From: Bacteroidota bacterium
GTDB lineage: Bacteria > Bacteroidota > Bacteroidia > UKL13-3
Assembly: GCA_947477885.1 (NCBI GenBank)
Contig: CANJUD010000002.1
Location: forward strand, 62,001 to 126,000
DNA length: 64,000 nucleotides
Reading direction: 5' to 3'
Shown: positions 27,292 through 35,891 of the stretch, one piece after another
Numbering within the stretch: position 1 is the stretch's first letter
Layout: the number at the start of each line of letters is the position of its first letter
The notes under the pieces: generated by a model
Seen by the model: only the letters and a program-made list of their open reading frames with translations
Told to the model about the DNA's origin: nothing
Databases searched by the model: none
Translations under genes and position numbers: made by a program

Positions 27292-27843
27292 CAGTTTCTT
27301 CCCTATCTCACTGCTGCTGATCAGTATTTTCATACGCTTGGCTTGCGTAATTTCTTACTTGGCATCCATTATTCCAGTGCGTGAGTAATTTTTGATATCT
27401 AGGAGCTTGTATAGTAAAAAATGACCATGCTTTTTTATTGGTCTTGAATTGCTTTTCAAATGCAGGAGAAAATTGGAAGCTTCTTTTTCGTAACTATATA
27501 TTTTTGATTTATGCGTTTTGCGTTTTGCAAAAGCTGCAAGTCCTTCTGGTTTCATTAATCCTTGTGCAGTTAGCTCTTCTGCTTTTTTAATATTGATTGC
27601 ACTCCATATACTTGTTGCTCTTCGTGGCGTAATCCTAACAGTATAACTTTCCTCATTATATGACCTACATACCCCATCTATCCAGCCAAAACAAAGTGCT
27701 TCATCAAACGATTGTGGCCAAGTGATGCTGGGCTTATTAGAACCAACCTCTTAAAAACCTACTATAAGTTCTTTTTCTTTCAAATTATTTTTTTCGCACC
27801 ACTTTCTGAAATCTGATTGTCTAGGGAAGAAATGAGGGGACAT
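27286..27843 (-). pseudogene. YdeI/OmpD-associated family protein pseudogene
   Basis: From ATG 27843 the frame gives SPHFFPRQSDFRKWCEKNNL, KEKELIVGF, a TAA at 27751-27753 where a Tyr is usual, then SFDEALCFGWIDGVCRSYN, NIKKAEELTAQGLMKPEGLA and KSKIYSYEKE. Near 27435 the homology shifts frame to FSPAFEKQFKTNKKAWSFF, and near 27345 it shifts again to TQAKRMKILISSSEIGKKLR, ending TAG at 27286-27288. One nonsense codon and two frameshifts make it a clear pseudogene. The family is linked in annotations to bacteriocin or polymyxin protection. The final stop belongs to heptamer island B. Confidence 0.85.
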
Positions 27844-27942
27844 AGAATCACTTGCAAATGGACAATATATCCAAGTAAAATCCACAATTTAAAATTGATT
27901 TGATAATATATCCTAATATTGCACAACCCAAAAACAACCCCC

Positions 27943-29463
27943 ATGCTCAAAAAAATCTCCCTACTTATCCCTATCATATTCATCCAAAAACTCCACGCCC
28001 AAATACATATTGGACCTGGGCAAACGTATGTTAACATTCAAGCCGCATCTGCTGTTATCACTCCGGGCGACACGGTATTTGTGCATGCAGGTTCGTATAC
28101 AAAATACCAAGGTATTATAGGATTGAAAGGCACCGCTGCGAAACCGATTGTTATAATGCGTTATCAAAACGATGTGCATGACATCAGCGGGTGCTGGCAG
28201 TTTCAGGCTTGCGAACATATAACTTTTCGTTACCTCAATTTCCAAGCAAATGCCAATGCAAATGGACGCGTTATTAATATGGACAATAATGGAAGTTGCA
28301 CCACGCAAGCTAAATATATTATATTCGATAGCTGCTATTTTACAAACGTAACTGATGCTGCATCCATCACTGCGGTTAAGTTTGGCGGGTGTGATTATTT
28401 CCAAGTAACTAACTGTGTATTCAAAAATATTCCTAATTGCGATGCGTTGGATTTTAATGTTTGTCACCATGGTGTGATTAGTGGAAACCGTTTTGAAAAT
28501 TGCTTGCAAGCTGGTCATATAAAAGGCGGTTCTTCCGATATCACGATGCAGCGTAATATATTTATCAATGCATCAACACTCGGCACAATGACTTGGGAAT
28601 TGGGCGGCGATACTGGACCACAATTCTATTGCCCCAATGATACTTTTGAAGTGCGGGATTTGCGATTCTATTCCAACCTCATCATCGGTGGTGGACGTGG
28701 ACTTGCCTTGTCCTCAGCCCGAAATTGCGAAGTGATAAATAATACATTCTACAACTGCAATGGCCCCACTATCCGACTTTTAAATACGAGTTCATTATAT
28801 CCCAAACTATATGACAACAAAATAGAAAATAATATATTTGCTTTCGGTATTACGGCATATATGAATGCAAGTCAACAACAAGCGGGTTCAACTTATTTCA
28901 AAAATAATATATATTATAGTTTGGTCAGTCCTACTTTTAAAGGCCCTTACTGGGATTCGCCAGAGATGGACTCGGTGAAAGAAGCAAATCCTTTAATATA
29001 TACTAGTGATACCATGATGTTTGTGGATACTGCAAAACACGATTTTCATTTGGCCGTTGGAAGTCCGGCTAATGGCACTGGCAAAACTGAAACACAACCC
29101 ACATCAGATTATTTTGCATATATATTCAAATCGCCGAGGTCGATTGGTGCTGTGGAGTATAATTCTGTGACTGGCATTGGAGTGGTCGGTGAAAACACCG
29201 ACCACAGGCAGGAACATAGGCAGATTTATATAATATATCCGAATCCGGCAAATGGAAATATCAATATAATAAGTAATGATGCGAAACAAAATCAGTATCA
29301 TAAAACGATACAGATATTTTCTGTTTCTGGTGAATTGGTTTATTCTTCACAAACTGTTCAAGTGCCTGCAAATATTAGTACCAAAGAGTTTTCTACAGGG
29401 ATATATATAGTTCGTATTGCGGGGAATGATTTTGTGGAGGTGGAGAGGTTGGTTGTGGAGTAA
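27943..29463 (+). CDS. Parallel beta-helix (pectate-lyase-like) protein with T9SS sorting domain
   Basis: 506 residues from ATG 27943 (MLKKISLLIPIIFIQKLHAQ), which begins a clear signal peptide; an earlier TTG is rejected. The body has repeated right-handed beta-helix coils (HITFRYLNFQANANANGRVI, YFQVTNCVFKNIPNCDALDF, CEVINNTFYNCNGPTIRLLN). It ends with a T9SS sorting domain (IYPNPANGNINII ... GIYIVRIAGNDFVEVERLVV). Just before it, residues about 414-426 (VGENTDHRQEHRQ) are encoded by a hairpin repeat inserted in frame. The protein is probably a cell-surface polysaccharide-binding or -degrading protein; the catalytic residues are not recognisable. A TAATATTG box lies at 27914-27921. Confidence 0.87.
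   Translation: MLKKISLLIPIIFIQKLHAQIHIGPGQTYVNIQAASAVITPGDTVFVHAGSYTKYQGIIGLKGTAAKPIVIMRYQNDVHDISGCWQFQACEHITFRYLNFQANANANGRVINMDNNGSCTTQAKYIIFDSCYFTNVTDAASITAVKFGGCDYFQVTNCVFKNIPNCDALDFNVCHHGVISGNRFENCLQAGHIKGGSSDITMQRNIFINASTLGTMTWELGGDTGPQFYCPNDTFEVRDLRFYSNLIIGGGRGLALSSARNCEVINNTFYNCNGPTIRLLNTSSLYPKLYDNKIENNIFAFGITAYMNASQQQAGSTYFKNNIYYSLVSPTFKGPYWDSPEMDSVKEANPLIYTSDTMMFVDTAKHDFHLAVGSPANGTGKTETQPTSDYFAYIFKSPRSIGAVEYNSVTGIGVVGENTDHRQEHRQIYIIYPNPANGNINIISNDAKQNQYHKTIQIFSVSGELVYSSQTVQVPANISTKEFSTGIYIVRIAGNDFVEVERLVVE
29182..29210. repeat. In-frame hairpin GTGGTCGGTG-aaaa-CACCGACCAC followed by AGGCA
   Basis: A perfect 10-bp stem with a 4-nt loop inside the beta-helix gene, read as VVGENTDHRQ. 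The stem plus ACAGGCA tail matches the two copies at 5588-5668. Confidence 0.7.
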
Positions 29464-29467
29464 GTCC

Positions 29468-30196
29468 CTAATCCACCAAAACCCGCACCATCTGCCCATC
29501 CATATCAATCACATACATTCCCTTCGCAAATCCCGAAATCGGAATTGTATATAATACTTCTCCATTTGTTTGGGTCGTATATATTTTTCTTCCTTGCAAA
29601 TCATATAATATAATATTCGTTTTTTGCGATGGCAATCCCGATATACCAATTTGCTCTTTTGCGGGAACTGGGAATATATTTAACTTCGATATATTATAAT
29701 CTATCACCCCAAGTGCTACAACCGTATTATATACTACATTTACAACTACAGAGTCTGACGGATTATTTACATCATAAAACTCATAAGTTATATGATTTAT
29801 ACCACGAATATGCACTTTATTGTCGAATAAATAATGTGCTGTGAAACCACTGTCGCTGGTGCCTGTGGGCATGGTTAAGTGAAAAGGTGATTCATAGGTG
29901 CCGGTATCGTAACACTGACCTGCAAAACAAATAGTATGCTGCACATCTTTTTGCAACTTTTCAAGCTCTATTTTTCGGGCACCAACTTCTATTGTAGTCA
30001 TGCCGATATTCTCCACAATAATTCGAATACCCAACGACTCCGCCCCCACCCAACCGCCATTATCGGTCGATTGTATATAAACAGTGTCGTTAATTACTTG
30101 ATGATTTGCAAAGTTTTTTACACGCAGACTTTGTGCATCCAATCCGTGAACTGCCGCAAGCAAAAAAACGAGTATATATAATTTTCTGCCTTGCAT
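29468..30196 (-). CDS. Secreted protein with T9SS sorting domain
   Basis: 242 residues. A signal peptide (residues 1-21, ending GLDAQ) precedes a beta-rich domain (about 22-160; GIRIIVENIGMTTIEVGARK, VHIRGINHITYEFYDVNNPS) resembling a CARDB-like or fibronectin-like surface module. The C-terminal T9SS type A sorting domain is clear (LNIFPVPAKEQIGISGLPSQ ... GFAKGMYVIDMDGQMVRVLV). It is convergent with the beta-helix gene, with only 4 nt between stops, and starts 5 nt after the Omp28-like gene ends, so it is probably in one operon with it. Function unknown. Confidence 0.82.
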   Translation of the reverse strand: MQGRKLYILVFLLAAVHGLDAQSLRVKNFANHQVINDTVYIQSTDNGGWVGAESLGIRIIVENIGMTTIEVGARKIELEKLQKDVQHTICFAGQCYDTGTYESPFHLTMPTGTSDSGFTAHYLFDNKVHIRGINHITYEFYDVNNPSDSVVVNVVYNTVVALGVIDYNISKLNIFPVPAKEQIGISGLPSQKTNIILYDLQGRKIYTTQTNGEVLYTIPISGFAKGMYVIDMDGQMVRVLVD

Positions 30197-30201
30197 TTAT
30201 A

Positions 30202-31347
30202 TTATCTGTTCAATATAATTTTTTGAGTCGAAACTCCATTGGCTGAATTCACTTTCACTATATATATTCCATTAGAATTATTAGACAAATCTATTGCTGA
30301 TTGTTGTCCGAAAAGTTTAGAACTATTATATATATATTTGCCTTGCATGTCAGTTATTTCAACAGTATAATTAATCAAATCGTAATTATTGATATATAAC
30401 ATTCCATTGGAAGGATTGGGATAAATACTAAAATTATTACTTGCTACTTCGCTTACGGCTGTAAGGGCATCGCCATAAAAATTACTACGTGTGGCATTAC
30501 TAATATTGCCCGTAAACGATTGCACACCTTTAAAATTCTTTTGGTCGGCTATATACATGGTGAGTTTGCAATGCACGGGATTGCATGCGATATTTCTGTA
30601 TTTGGCAGGCATGGTATATTTATAAGTCCGGCTAATCATCGTGCCTTTTTTGGTATTGAAAACAGTATCGCCTGCAAAGCCATTGATATTATCTCTAAAT
30701 ATATTTGTATGATTAAAACTGGGATTAAAACCATTGTTTGCAGTATAAAATTGCGGATCATATTGTGTTGATATGATTGAATCTTCGGTAATCGCAATTT
30801 GTATATAGTTGGTATCGGTTGCCGCATCAGCAGTATAGTAAGCTTGGGCATTTATGGTAATTTCCCTAGTGGTAGGATTATAACTCGGTGCCATATATAA
30901 ATTAACGGGCGAAACTTCTTGCACCAATTTATCAGCCTCGGGTTGAACCTGATTGTTATTAGGGCCAAATATAAAAGTTGAACCATAAGGAACTCCACGG
31001 TCGAGGCGGTTTACCATCATGTTCAAATAAAACGGCCAGTTTAATCCTTGGGGTTTGGAATTAAATATCGTATCACCATACCAAGTACGAAAATCTTGAG
31101 CCAGTGCACCTGCTTGTGGCGTAGCATCGGGACCAAAATGATACTCAATCAACATGCCTCTGCCAGGGTGCGATTCGATAACAGTATCGCACTTTTTGGC
31201 AATGCCGTGGCAACTTCCACATACTTGGCCTGTGCCTTTTTCAATGAGGAAGTTTTTGTTTTGTACTTTTGTTGAAACGCCTGATTGTGCATGCAATTGG
31301 GTTGCTGAGAATAGGCCAATCAAAGTAATGAGGTAAATATATTTCAT
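30202..31347 (-). CDS. Omp28-related protein with T9SS sorting domain
   Basis: 381 residues. A signal peptide (1-20) is followed by an Omp28-like thioredoxin-fold domain with a CGSC motif (residues about 42-45, GQVCGSCHGIAKKC), a second beta domain (YNPTTREITINAQAYYTADA) and a T9SS sorting domain (FSIYPNPSNGMLYINNYDLI ... GIYIVKVNSANGVSTQKIIL). Omp28 proteins are outer-membrane or surface proteins of unknown function in Bacteroidota. The C-x-x-C-H arrangement also looks like a haem-binding motif, but the surrounding sequence fits Omp28. The next gene in the operon is a smaller T9SS cargo. Confidence 0.85.
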   Translation of the reverse strand: MKYIYLITLIGLFSATQLHAQSGVSTKVQNKNFLIEKGTGQVCGSCHGIAKKCDTVIESHPGRGMLIEYHFGPDATPQAGALAQDFRTWYGDTIFNSKPQGLNWPFYLNMMVNRLDRGVPYGSTFIFGPNNNQVQPEADKLVQEVSPVNLYMAPSYNPTTREITINAQAYYTADAATDTNYIQIAITEDSIISTQYDPQFYTANNGFNPSFNHTNIFRDNINGFAGDTVFNTKKGTMISRTYKYTMPAKYRNIACNPVHCKLTMYIADQKNFKGVQSFTGNISNATRSNFYGDALTAVSEVASNNFSIYPNPSNGMLYINNYDLINYTVEITDMQGKYIYNSSKLFGQQSAIDLSNNSNGIYIVKVNSANGVSTQKIILNR

Positions 31348-31467
31348 GAATTAATATTGTTTAGGTTTCAAAAATAAGAAAAGAAAATGGAATAAAAACT
31401 ACAAATAAAACTTTGTTGATAGTAAAAAATACTGCGAAATTAATTATTCATTATAATAGATAATTTA

Positions 31468-31848
31468 CTAATTAGTATCATATATATTTTCAATCGACAA
31501 ATCAGGAATCGCATTGAAATCATTTATGTTCCGAGTAACTAATGTAAAATCATGGGCAATGCCTGTAGCTGCTATCATGGCATCAGGGAGTTTGATTCGG
31601 TGATTTTTCCTAATATCAATTGTTGTGGTAATTATTTTTTTATCCAATGTTATCAAATCAGCCAAACCAATAAAATCTTCCATTGAGGAGGTGGCATGTT
31701 TGTATCCGAGGAACTCAATATAGGAAATAACTGAAATCGTAAAACTTTCATTTATTATTTCCGCTAGTCTTTTAGCAGATTCTTCAGACAGTCTTCCGCT
31801 CTGACCATCGATTAGCACATTCGTGTCTATTAAACATCTCTTTCCCAT
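31468..31848 (-). CDS. vapC: PIN-domain toxin, VapC family
   Basis: 126 residues, the normal VapC length. The four acidic residues of the PIN nuclease site are present: D8 (LIDTNVLID), E near 45 (SYIEFLGYK), D near 89 (KLPDAMIAATG) and D near 107 (TRNINDF). VapC toxins are ribonucleases that cut tRNA or rRNA when freed from their antitoxin. It overlaps the antitoxin gene by 19 nt, so the two are translated together with the antitoxin first. Activity is inferred from the intact site. Confidence 0.9.
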   Translation of the reverse strand: MGKRCLIDTNVLIDGQSGRLSEESAKRLAEIINESFTISVISYIEFLGYKHATSSMEDFIGLADLITLDKKIITTTIDIRKNHRIKLPDAMIAATGIAHDFTLVTRNINDFNAIPDLSIENIYDTN

Positions 31849-32063
31849 TCTTTGCGGCTTTGGGTAAGATAATCCTGCATTTTTTGTCCTTCTTCTGTGC
31901 TGAGTGAGCCGAAGAAATCAGATGGTTTTTTTAAACTAGTGGTTTTATCTTTCATTCCTTCACCCTTAGTAAAAGCAATAATCTCAACCTCCTTCCCGAC
32001 ATATTCGTTAGGAATTTCAAATTGTACTTGTCGAGAACTAGGAACTATAATAGTGTGTACCAT
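31830..32063 (-). CDS. Antitoxin partner of the PIN-domain toxin
   Basis: 77 residues. The N-terminal half (QVQFEIPNEYVGKEVEIIAF) resembles a short beta-strand/AbrB-like or DUF2281-type antitoxin domain, and the C-terminal half (SDFFGSLSTEEGQKMQDYLT) is the helical region that usually binds the toxin. Position directly upstream of vapC with a 19-nt overlap makes the assignment. Antitoxins of this kind normally repress their own promoter. Confidence 0.8.
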   Translation of the reverse strand: MVHTIIVPSSRQVQFEIPNEYVGKEVEIIAFTKGEGMKDKTTSLKKPSDFFGSLSTEEGQKMQDYLTQSRKEWERDV

Positions 32064-32216
32064 ATAATCTGTTTATTAAATGCAAATTTAAGCTTTACCT
32101 GCCAAAAAATCAAACATTTATTCGTGTACGGCTTTTTATTCTCATTGTTAAAAACCAATTGGTAACTTTTGTAAAAACTTAGCGAACAATGTCACAACTT
32201 TGCGGTTCTATATACA

Positions 32217-35066
32217 ATGGCCAAAACACACAACAATCCTATTATAATTAAGAATGCCCGAGTACACAACCTCAAGAACCTGAGTGTGGAGTTCAAACGC
32301 AATAAACTCACTGTGGTTACTGGTGTTTCAGGCTCGGGCAAGTCAACTTTGGTATTCGATACTTTGTATGCCGAAGGACAGCGTAGGTATGTGGAAAGTC
32401 TGTCGTCGTATGCACGACAATTTATGGGCAGGATGAACAAACCCGATGTGGATTATATCAAAGGGATTAGTCCGGCGGTGGCGATTGAGCAAAAAGTGAA
32501 TACGAGAAACCCGCGTTCTACAGTTGCAACTAGTACTGAGATTTATGATTATCTGAAATTATTGTTTGCCCGTGTGGGTCATACTTTTTCACCCACCACC
32601 AAAAAAGAAGTGAAAATGCATACCATCGATGATGTGATGTTGCAGATCAGTGAAATGGAAGATGGGAGCAAATTATATTTATTGGTCGAAATAAAAGCTA
32701 CCGAACGTGGTTTGCTAAAAGAACTGGAAGTGCTACTACAAAAAGGTTTCACCAGAGTGATATTAAACGAAGAAATATATAATATTGAAGAAACGATTGC
32801 TGATCATAAAGCTTTCGATAAACAAGCAGCCAAACAAAAACTATATCTTCTGATTGATAGATTCGTTACCGACAAAAATGACGAAGAATTACAAACCCGA
32901 ATGGCCGATAGTATACAAACTGCTTTCGCTGAAGGTCACGGTGAATGCACGTTGATGCTGACCGGTGAGAGCAAAGTATTATATAGTTTCTCCAATAAAT
33001 TTGAAGCCGACGGACAATTATTTGAAACCCCTACCCCACACTTTTTTGCATTTAATAATCCGTATGGTGCCTGCAAAAGATGTGAAGGATTTGGCAGTGT
33101 TTTAGGTATCGATCCTGATTTAGTTGTTCCCAATAAAATACTATCAGTTTTCGAAGATTGTATTGCCCCTTGGCGTGGCGAAAAAATGAGTGAATGGAAA
33201 AACCATTTCATTGCACTCTCTCGCAAAAATGATTTCCCGATTCACCGTTCCTATAGTGAATTGAATCAGGAAGAAATTGATTTCTTATGGCATGGTGGAA
33301 AAAACTGGGAAGGTATTGATGGATTTTTTGCTGATATCGAAAAACAAACATATAAAATACAATACCGCGTAATGCTCAGTCGCTATCGTGGCCGCCAAGT
33401 ATGCCCCGACTGTAAAGGAACACGCCTGCGTAAAGACACTGCGTATGTGCGATTGGTGGATACAAAAAACTATAATAAGATAAACACAAAAAGCTTTGAT
33501 CCATTCACGCAATTATTGTCATTGCACGAAGTATTGTTAATGTCGGTTGACAAAGCAAAAGATTTTTTCGCAAACTTTATATTAAACGAATACGAAGAAA
33601 AAGTTGCCAATCGTATATTAAAAGAAATACGAAACCGACTATTATATTTAAGTGATGTAGGCTTAGGATATTTAAGTTTAAATCGTTTAAGTAATACACT
33701 TTCTGGTGGTGAATCGCAACGCATAAATCTTGCTACATCGCTTGGTAGTAGCCTTGTGGGAGCCATGTATATATTAGATGAACCGAGTATTGGTTTGCAT
33801 AGCAGAGACACACAAAGACTTATTATAGTTCTCAAACATTTGCGTGATTTGGGAAATACTGTTATAGTAGTAGAACATGATGAAGAAGTAATGGAAGCAT
33901 CAGATGAGTTGGTGGATATTGGTCCGCTAGCAGGTAGAAATGGCGGTGAATTGATATTCCAGGGAACGCTGAAAGAAGCTCTCACCCATAAAGAAAGTTT
34001 GACCGGACAATACTTATCAGGCCGCGAAAAAATAGAGGTACCAAAAAGGAGACGCAAGTGGACACATTATATAGAAGTGCAAGGTGCGAGAGAAAATAAT
34101 TTGAAAAACTTAAATGTAAAATTTCCGCTCAATACATTAACTATGGTAACTGGTGTTTCTGGTTCGGGAAAAACTACTTTGGTAAAAGGAGTTCTATACC
34201 CTGCTTTGCAAAAAGAAATCGGTGGATATTTTGGTGAGCAAACAGGAAAATTAGATAAGCTAGAAGGCAATATAAAAAATATAAAAGCGGTAGAAATGAT
34301 TGACCAAAATCCTATTGGAAAATCGAGTCGTTCAAATCCTGTTACTTATATAAAAGCGTATGATGCGATTAGAGAATTATATGCCAACCAAACGCTCTCC
34401 AAAGCCAGTGCTTTCAAGCCATCGCACTTTAGTTTTAATGTAGAAGGTGGCCGTTGTGATACCTGTCAGGGAGAAGGAGAAACGACTATTGAAATGCAAT
34501 TTATGGCTGACATAAAACTTCCCTGTGATGATTGCAAAGGCATGCGTTTCAAAAATGAAGTTTTAGAAGTATTATATAACAATAAAAGTATTGGCGAAAT
34601 ATTAAATATCACAGTAGATGAAGCAATGCAATTATTTGCATCAGAAAAAAGTATTATAGATAAATTAAAACCTTTGCAAGATGTAGGTTTGGGATATGTA
34701 AAACTCGGACAGAGTGCAAGCACTTTAAGTGGGGGAGAAGCACAACGTGTAAAGCTTGCATCATTCCTAGGCAAAGGTGGACAAAGTGATAATCATATAT
34801 TATTTATATTTGACGAACCTACCACAGGTTTGCATTTTCATGATATCAAAAAACTATTAAACAGTTTCAACGCACTTCTCGATAAAGGACATAGTATTAT
34901 AGTAATAGAACACAACCTCGAAATGATCAAATCAGCCGACTGGGTTATCGACCTTGGCCCTGAGGCTGGTGATGTTGGTGGAAATTTGGTATTCGAAGGT
35001 ACGCCTGAGGATTTGGTGAAAGTTAAGAGTTCTTATACTGGGAAGTATTTGAAGGATAAGTTGTAG
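32217..35066 (+). CDS. uvrA: Excinuclease ABC subunit A
   Basis: 949 residues. Two ABC ATPase modules are intact: Walker A GVSGSGKST (about 39) and GVSGSGKTT (about 645), signatures LSGGESQRI and LSGGEAQRV, and Walker B LDEPSIGLH and FDEPTTGLH. Zinc-binding CxxC pairs are visible (CKRCEG, CPDCKG, CDTCQG, CDDCKG). UvrA recognises bulky DNA damage with UvrB in nucleotide excision repair. The promoter-like CAACTTTG (about 32190) lies about 20 nt before the ATG. The gene is monocistronic and is followed by a MITE-like element. Confidence 0.96.
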   Translation: MAKTHNNPIIIKNARVHNLKNLSVEFKRNKLTVVTGVSGSGKSTLVFDTLYAEGQRRYVESLSSYARQFMGRMNKPDVDYIKGISPAVAIEQKVNTRNPRSTVATSTEIYDYLKLLFARVGHTFSPTTKKEVKMHTIDDVMLQISEMEDGSKLYLLVEIKATERGLLKELEVLLQKGFTRVILNEEIYNIEETIADHKAFDKQAAKQKLYLLIDRFVTDKNDEELQTRMADSIQTAFAEGHGECTLMLTGESKVLYSFSNKFEADGQLFETPTPHFFAFNNPYGACKRCEGFGSVLGIDPDLVVPNKILSVFEDCIAPWRGEKMSEWKNHFIALSRKNDFPIHRSYSELNQEEIDFLWHGGKNWEGIDGFFADIEKQTYKIQYRVMLSRYRGRQVCPDCKGTRLRKDTAYVRLVDTKNYNKINTKSFDPFTQLLSLHEVLLMSVDKAKDFFANFILNEYEEKVANRILKEIRNRLLYLSDVGLGYLSLNRLSNTLSGGESQRINLATSLGSSLVGAMYILDEPSIGLHSRDTQRLIIVLKHLRDLGNTVIVVEHDEEVMEASDELVDIGPLAGRNGGELIFQGTLKEALTHKESLTGQYLSGREKIEVPKRRRKWTHYIEVQGARENNLKNLNVKFPLNTLTMVTGVSGSGKTTLVKGVLYPALQKEIGGYFGEQTGKLDKLEGNIKNIKAVEMIDQNPIGKSSRSNPVTYIKAYDAIRELYANQTLSKASAFKPSHFSFNVEGGRCDTCQGEGETTIEMQFMADIKLPCDDCKGMRFKNEVLEVLYNNKSIGEILNITVDEAMQLFASEKSIIDKLKPLQDVGLGYVKLGQSASTLSGGEAQRVKLASFLGKGGQSDNHILFIFDEPTTGLHFHDIKKLLNSFNALLDKGHSIIVIEHNLEMIKSADWVIDLGPEAGDVGGNLVFEGTPEDLVKVKSSYTGKYLKDKL

Positions 35067-35134
35067 TACTTCTTAAAAAACCTCTGTGGTAATAATACCC
35101 TAAAAGTTGTGAAGACCATTGTCAGCCCTCTTCA

Positions 35135-35285
35135 ATATTCCGTCCCTACGGGACTTATGCCTCTTAACTATTTCTGTTTCTACCGATATATCGTCCCGCT
35201 GGGACTAAAAAAGTCCTGTAGGGCCTATATATCGGTAGAAGAATAATGCCCCACCCTATCAAAGTCCTGTAGGGACGACATATTA
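35135..35285. repeat. MITE-like nested inverted repeat, CGTCCCTACGGGACTT type
   Basis: Outer arms: CGTCCCTACGGGACTT near 35141-35156 and AAGTCCTGTAGGGACG near 35262-35277. Inner arms: TTCTACCGATATATCGTCC (35178-) ending GGGACT, and AGTCCTGTAGGGC ending ATATCGGTAGAA (35212-35240), separated by AAAAA. The 150-bp unit can fold into two nested hairpins and has no coding capacity. It resembles non-autonomous repeats that are common in Bacteroidota spacers. It occupies the space between uvrA and the RlpA-like gene. Confidence 0.8.
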
Positions 35286-35336
35286 AATCTTCCAAATAAT
35301 AGCGATGAGAATATCACACGATAAATATATAGAAAA

Positions 35337-35693
35337 TTACTCCACCTTCTCCACTGTAACCCAAGCAACGCCCATCCTTCTGATCCCAATACTATCGGCA
35401 GCGGAACCGCTTAAATCTATAATACGTTTATGACCGAAAGGGCCACGGTCAGTAACTTTTACAGTAACACTTTTTTTTGTTTTGTGGCAATATACTTTTA
35501 GCATGGTACCAAAAGGATATGTTCTGTGAGCACACATCAAACTATCTTTATGATACCTAACTCCACTCGCTGTTTTTCTACCCGTGAAATTATCTGCATA
35601 ATAAGTTGCAAAACCTTCGTGAGAATCGCTTGCACCAATAAATGCCGTAATAAAAAAACTACAAATAAATAGGGTGATGATAGTTTTTTGCAT
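35337..35693 (-). CDS. RlpA-like double-psi beta-barrel protein
   Basis: 118 residues. A signal peptide (1-20) precedes a single RlpA double-psi beta-barrel domain (GFATYYADNFTGRKTASGVR, AHRTYPFGTMLKVYCHKTKK, VKVTDRGPFGHKRIIDLSGS). The conserved Asp of the VTDRGPF loop and the first-strand His/Asp pattern are present. RlpA proteins act on or bind denuded peptidoglycan. There is no SPOR domain, so this is the minimal form. A -7 box TATACTTG (35698-35705, minus) lies only 4 nt before the ATG. Confidence 0.9.
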   Translation of the reverse strand: MQKTIITLFICSFFITAFIGASDSHEGFATYYADNFTGRKTASGVRYHKDSLMCAHRTYPFGTMLKVYCHKTKKSVTVKVTDRGPFGHKRIIDLSGSAADSIGIRRMGVAWVTVEKVE

Positions 35694-35697
35694 GGTG

Positions 35698-35705
35698 CAA
35701 GTATA
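35698..35705 (-). promoter_or_regulatory. -7 box TATACTTG, 4 nt before the ATG
   Basis: Minus-strand TATACTTG-CACC-ATG. One base departs from TAnnTTTG. If used, transcription starts at or next to the A of the start codon. Confidence 0.45.
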
Positions 35706-35770
35706 TGGGAGAAAATTAATGTTACAAAATCTAATATCCCTGTGTCATAGCTTACGTCCCCACCCAGCCC

Positions 35771-35869
35771 GTCATGCTGAACTTGTTTCAGCATCTAATT
35801 TGAGGTTCGATGGCAAGCATACAATTATTAGTAAAGTGTAACAGATGCTGAAATAAGTATAGGATGACG
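35771..35869. repeat. MITE-like inverted repeat, GTCATGCTGAAC type, copy 1
   Basis: GTCATGCTGAACTTGTTTCA plus GCATCT at 35771-35796 is inverted, with a few mismatches, as AGATGCTGAAATAAG to GGATGACG at 35843-35869. A related copy lies at 44753-44852, and a shortened copy lies inside alaS. Confidence 0.75.
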
Positions 35870-35891
35870 CTTGTTTTCCTATACATGATTC

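Noticed and set aside
30202-31347. CGSCH in the Omp28-like protein as a cytochrome c haem site
   Set aside because: Surrounding sequence matches the Omp28 thioredoxin-like family, and no other cytochrome features or axial Met context are present.
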